From JAWXBM01 sp037968555 (lineage in GTDB: Bacteria; Pseudomonadota; Gammaproteobacteria; Xanthomonadales; SZUA-36), in assembly GCA_037968555.1 (NCBI GenBank), contig JBBKVS010000133.1, positions 1 to 13,160 on the forward strand: a stretch of DNA of 13,160 nt. The letters are read 5' to 3'. Shown here piece after piece: positions 13,043-13,160 of this stretch; positions within the stretch are counted from its first letter, which is position 1, and each line of letters begins with the position of its first letter. Below the pieces are notes generated by a model that saw only the letters and a list, made by a program, of their open reading frames with translations, made no database searches and was not told the origin of the DNA. Made by a program: the position numbers and the translations under genes.

Positions 13043-13160
13043 ATGTCAAAAGCAAAATTCGAACGTAACAAGCCCCATGTAAATGTGGGAACGATTGGCC
13101 ATGTTGACCACGGCAAGACGACGCTGACGGCGGCCTTGACCAAGGTATGCGCAGAAGCGC
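13043..13160 (+). CDS. tuf: Elongation factor Tu (3' part outside window)
   Basis: Only 39 codons are inside the window. They read MSKAKFERNKPHVNVGTIGH and continue with VDHGKTTLTAAL, so the G1 loop GHVDHGKT is present. EF-Tu delivers aminoacyl-tRNA to the ribosome with GTP. ATG 13043 has GGAG 6 nt upstream. The gene follows tRNA-Thr by 48 bp, so it is the tufB-type copy co-transcribed with the tRNAs. The short leader contains GGAC-TAA-GTCC (13010-13020) and then T5 at 13026-13030, a weak hairpin-plus-T element that might reduce read-through into tuf. Confidence 0.98.
   Translation, partial: MSKAKFERNKPHVNVGTIGHVDHGKTTLTAALTKVCAEA

Overview
The window reads as chromosomal housekeeping DNA from a gammaproteobacterium. 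The run hemA(-) / TPR lipoprotein - lolB - ispE - tRNA-Gln - prs - rplY - pth - ychF is the order I know from Pseudomonas. The right end, tRNA-Tyr - tRNA-Gly - tRNA-Thr - tuf, matches the E. coli tufB operon without its first tRNA (thrU). All proteins with close E. coli counterparts align over normal lengths. I see no mobile element, CRISPR array or prophage gene. I cannot name the genus.

Layout. Left (1-1903, + strand): the 3' part of corC/ybeX overlaps by 14 bp a gene for a DUF4105/Lnb-type membrane protein. It sits where many gammaproteobacteria carry lnt (apolipoprotein N-acyltransferase). Then (1957-4328, - strand) comes hemA-prfA, translationally coupled through a TTGA overlap and without the usual prmC behind it. 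From 4496 rightwards on the + strand: an LbcA-like TPR lipoprotein, lolB (again joined by a TTGA overlap), ispE, tRNA-Gln, prs, rplY with its own promoter and structured leader, pth, and ychF. A Lys/Ala-rich protein with an acidic tail follows (11542-12303). Then a 248-bp regulatory stretch leads into the three tRNAs and the first 39 codons of tuf.

How the genes work together. Three genes concern lipoproteins: the Lnb-like protein (candidate third acylation step), LolB (outer-membrane insertion) and the LbcA-like lipoprotein (scaffold for a cell-wall-acting protease). Most of the rest serve translation: prfA, pth, rplY, ychF, four tRNAs, tuf, and hemA, which consumes glutamyl-tRNA. IspE (isoprenoids) and Prs (PRPP) supply central precursors.

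The points most worth checking are: the Lnb-like gene in the lnt position; the Lys-rich/acidic protein with a DUF3545-like module, whose start region carries an out-of-frame ATG and an A AAA AAG slippery heptamer in exactly the right phase; a terminator-like hairpin inside pth; the rplY leader; and the missing prmC.
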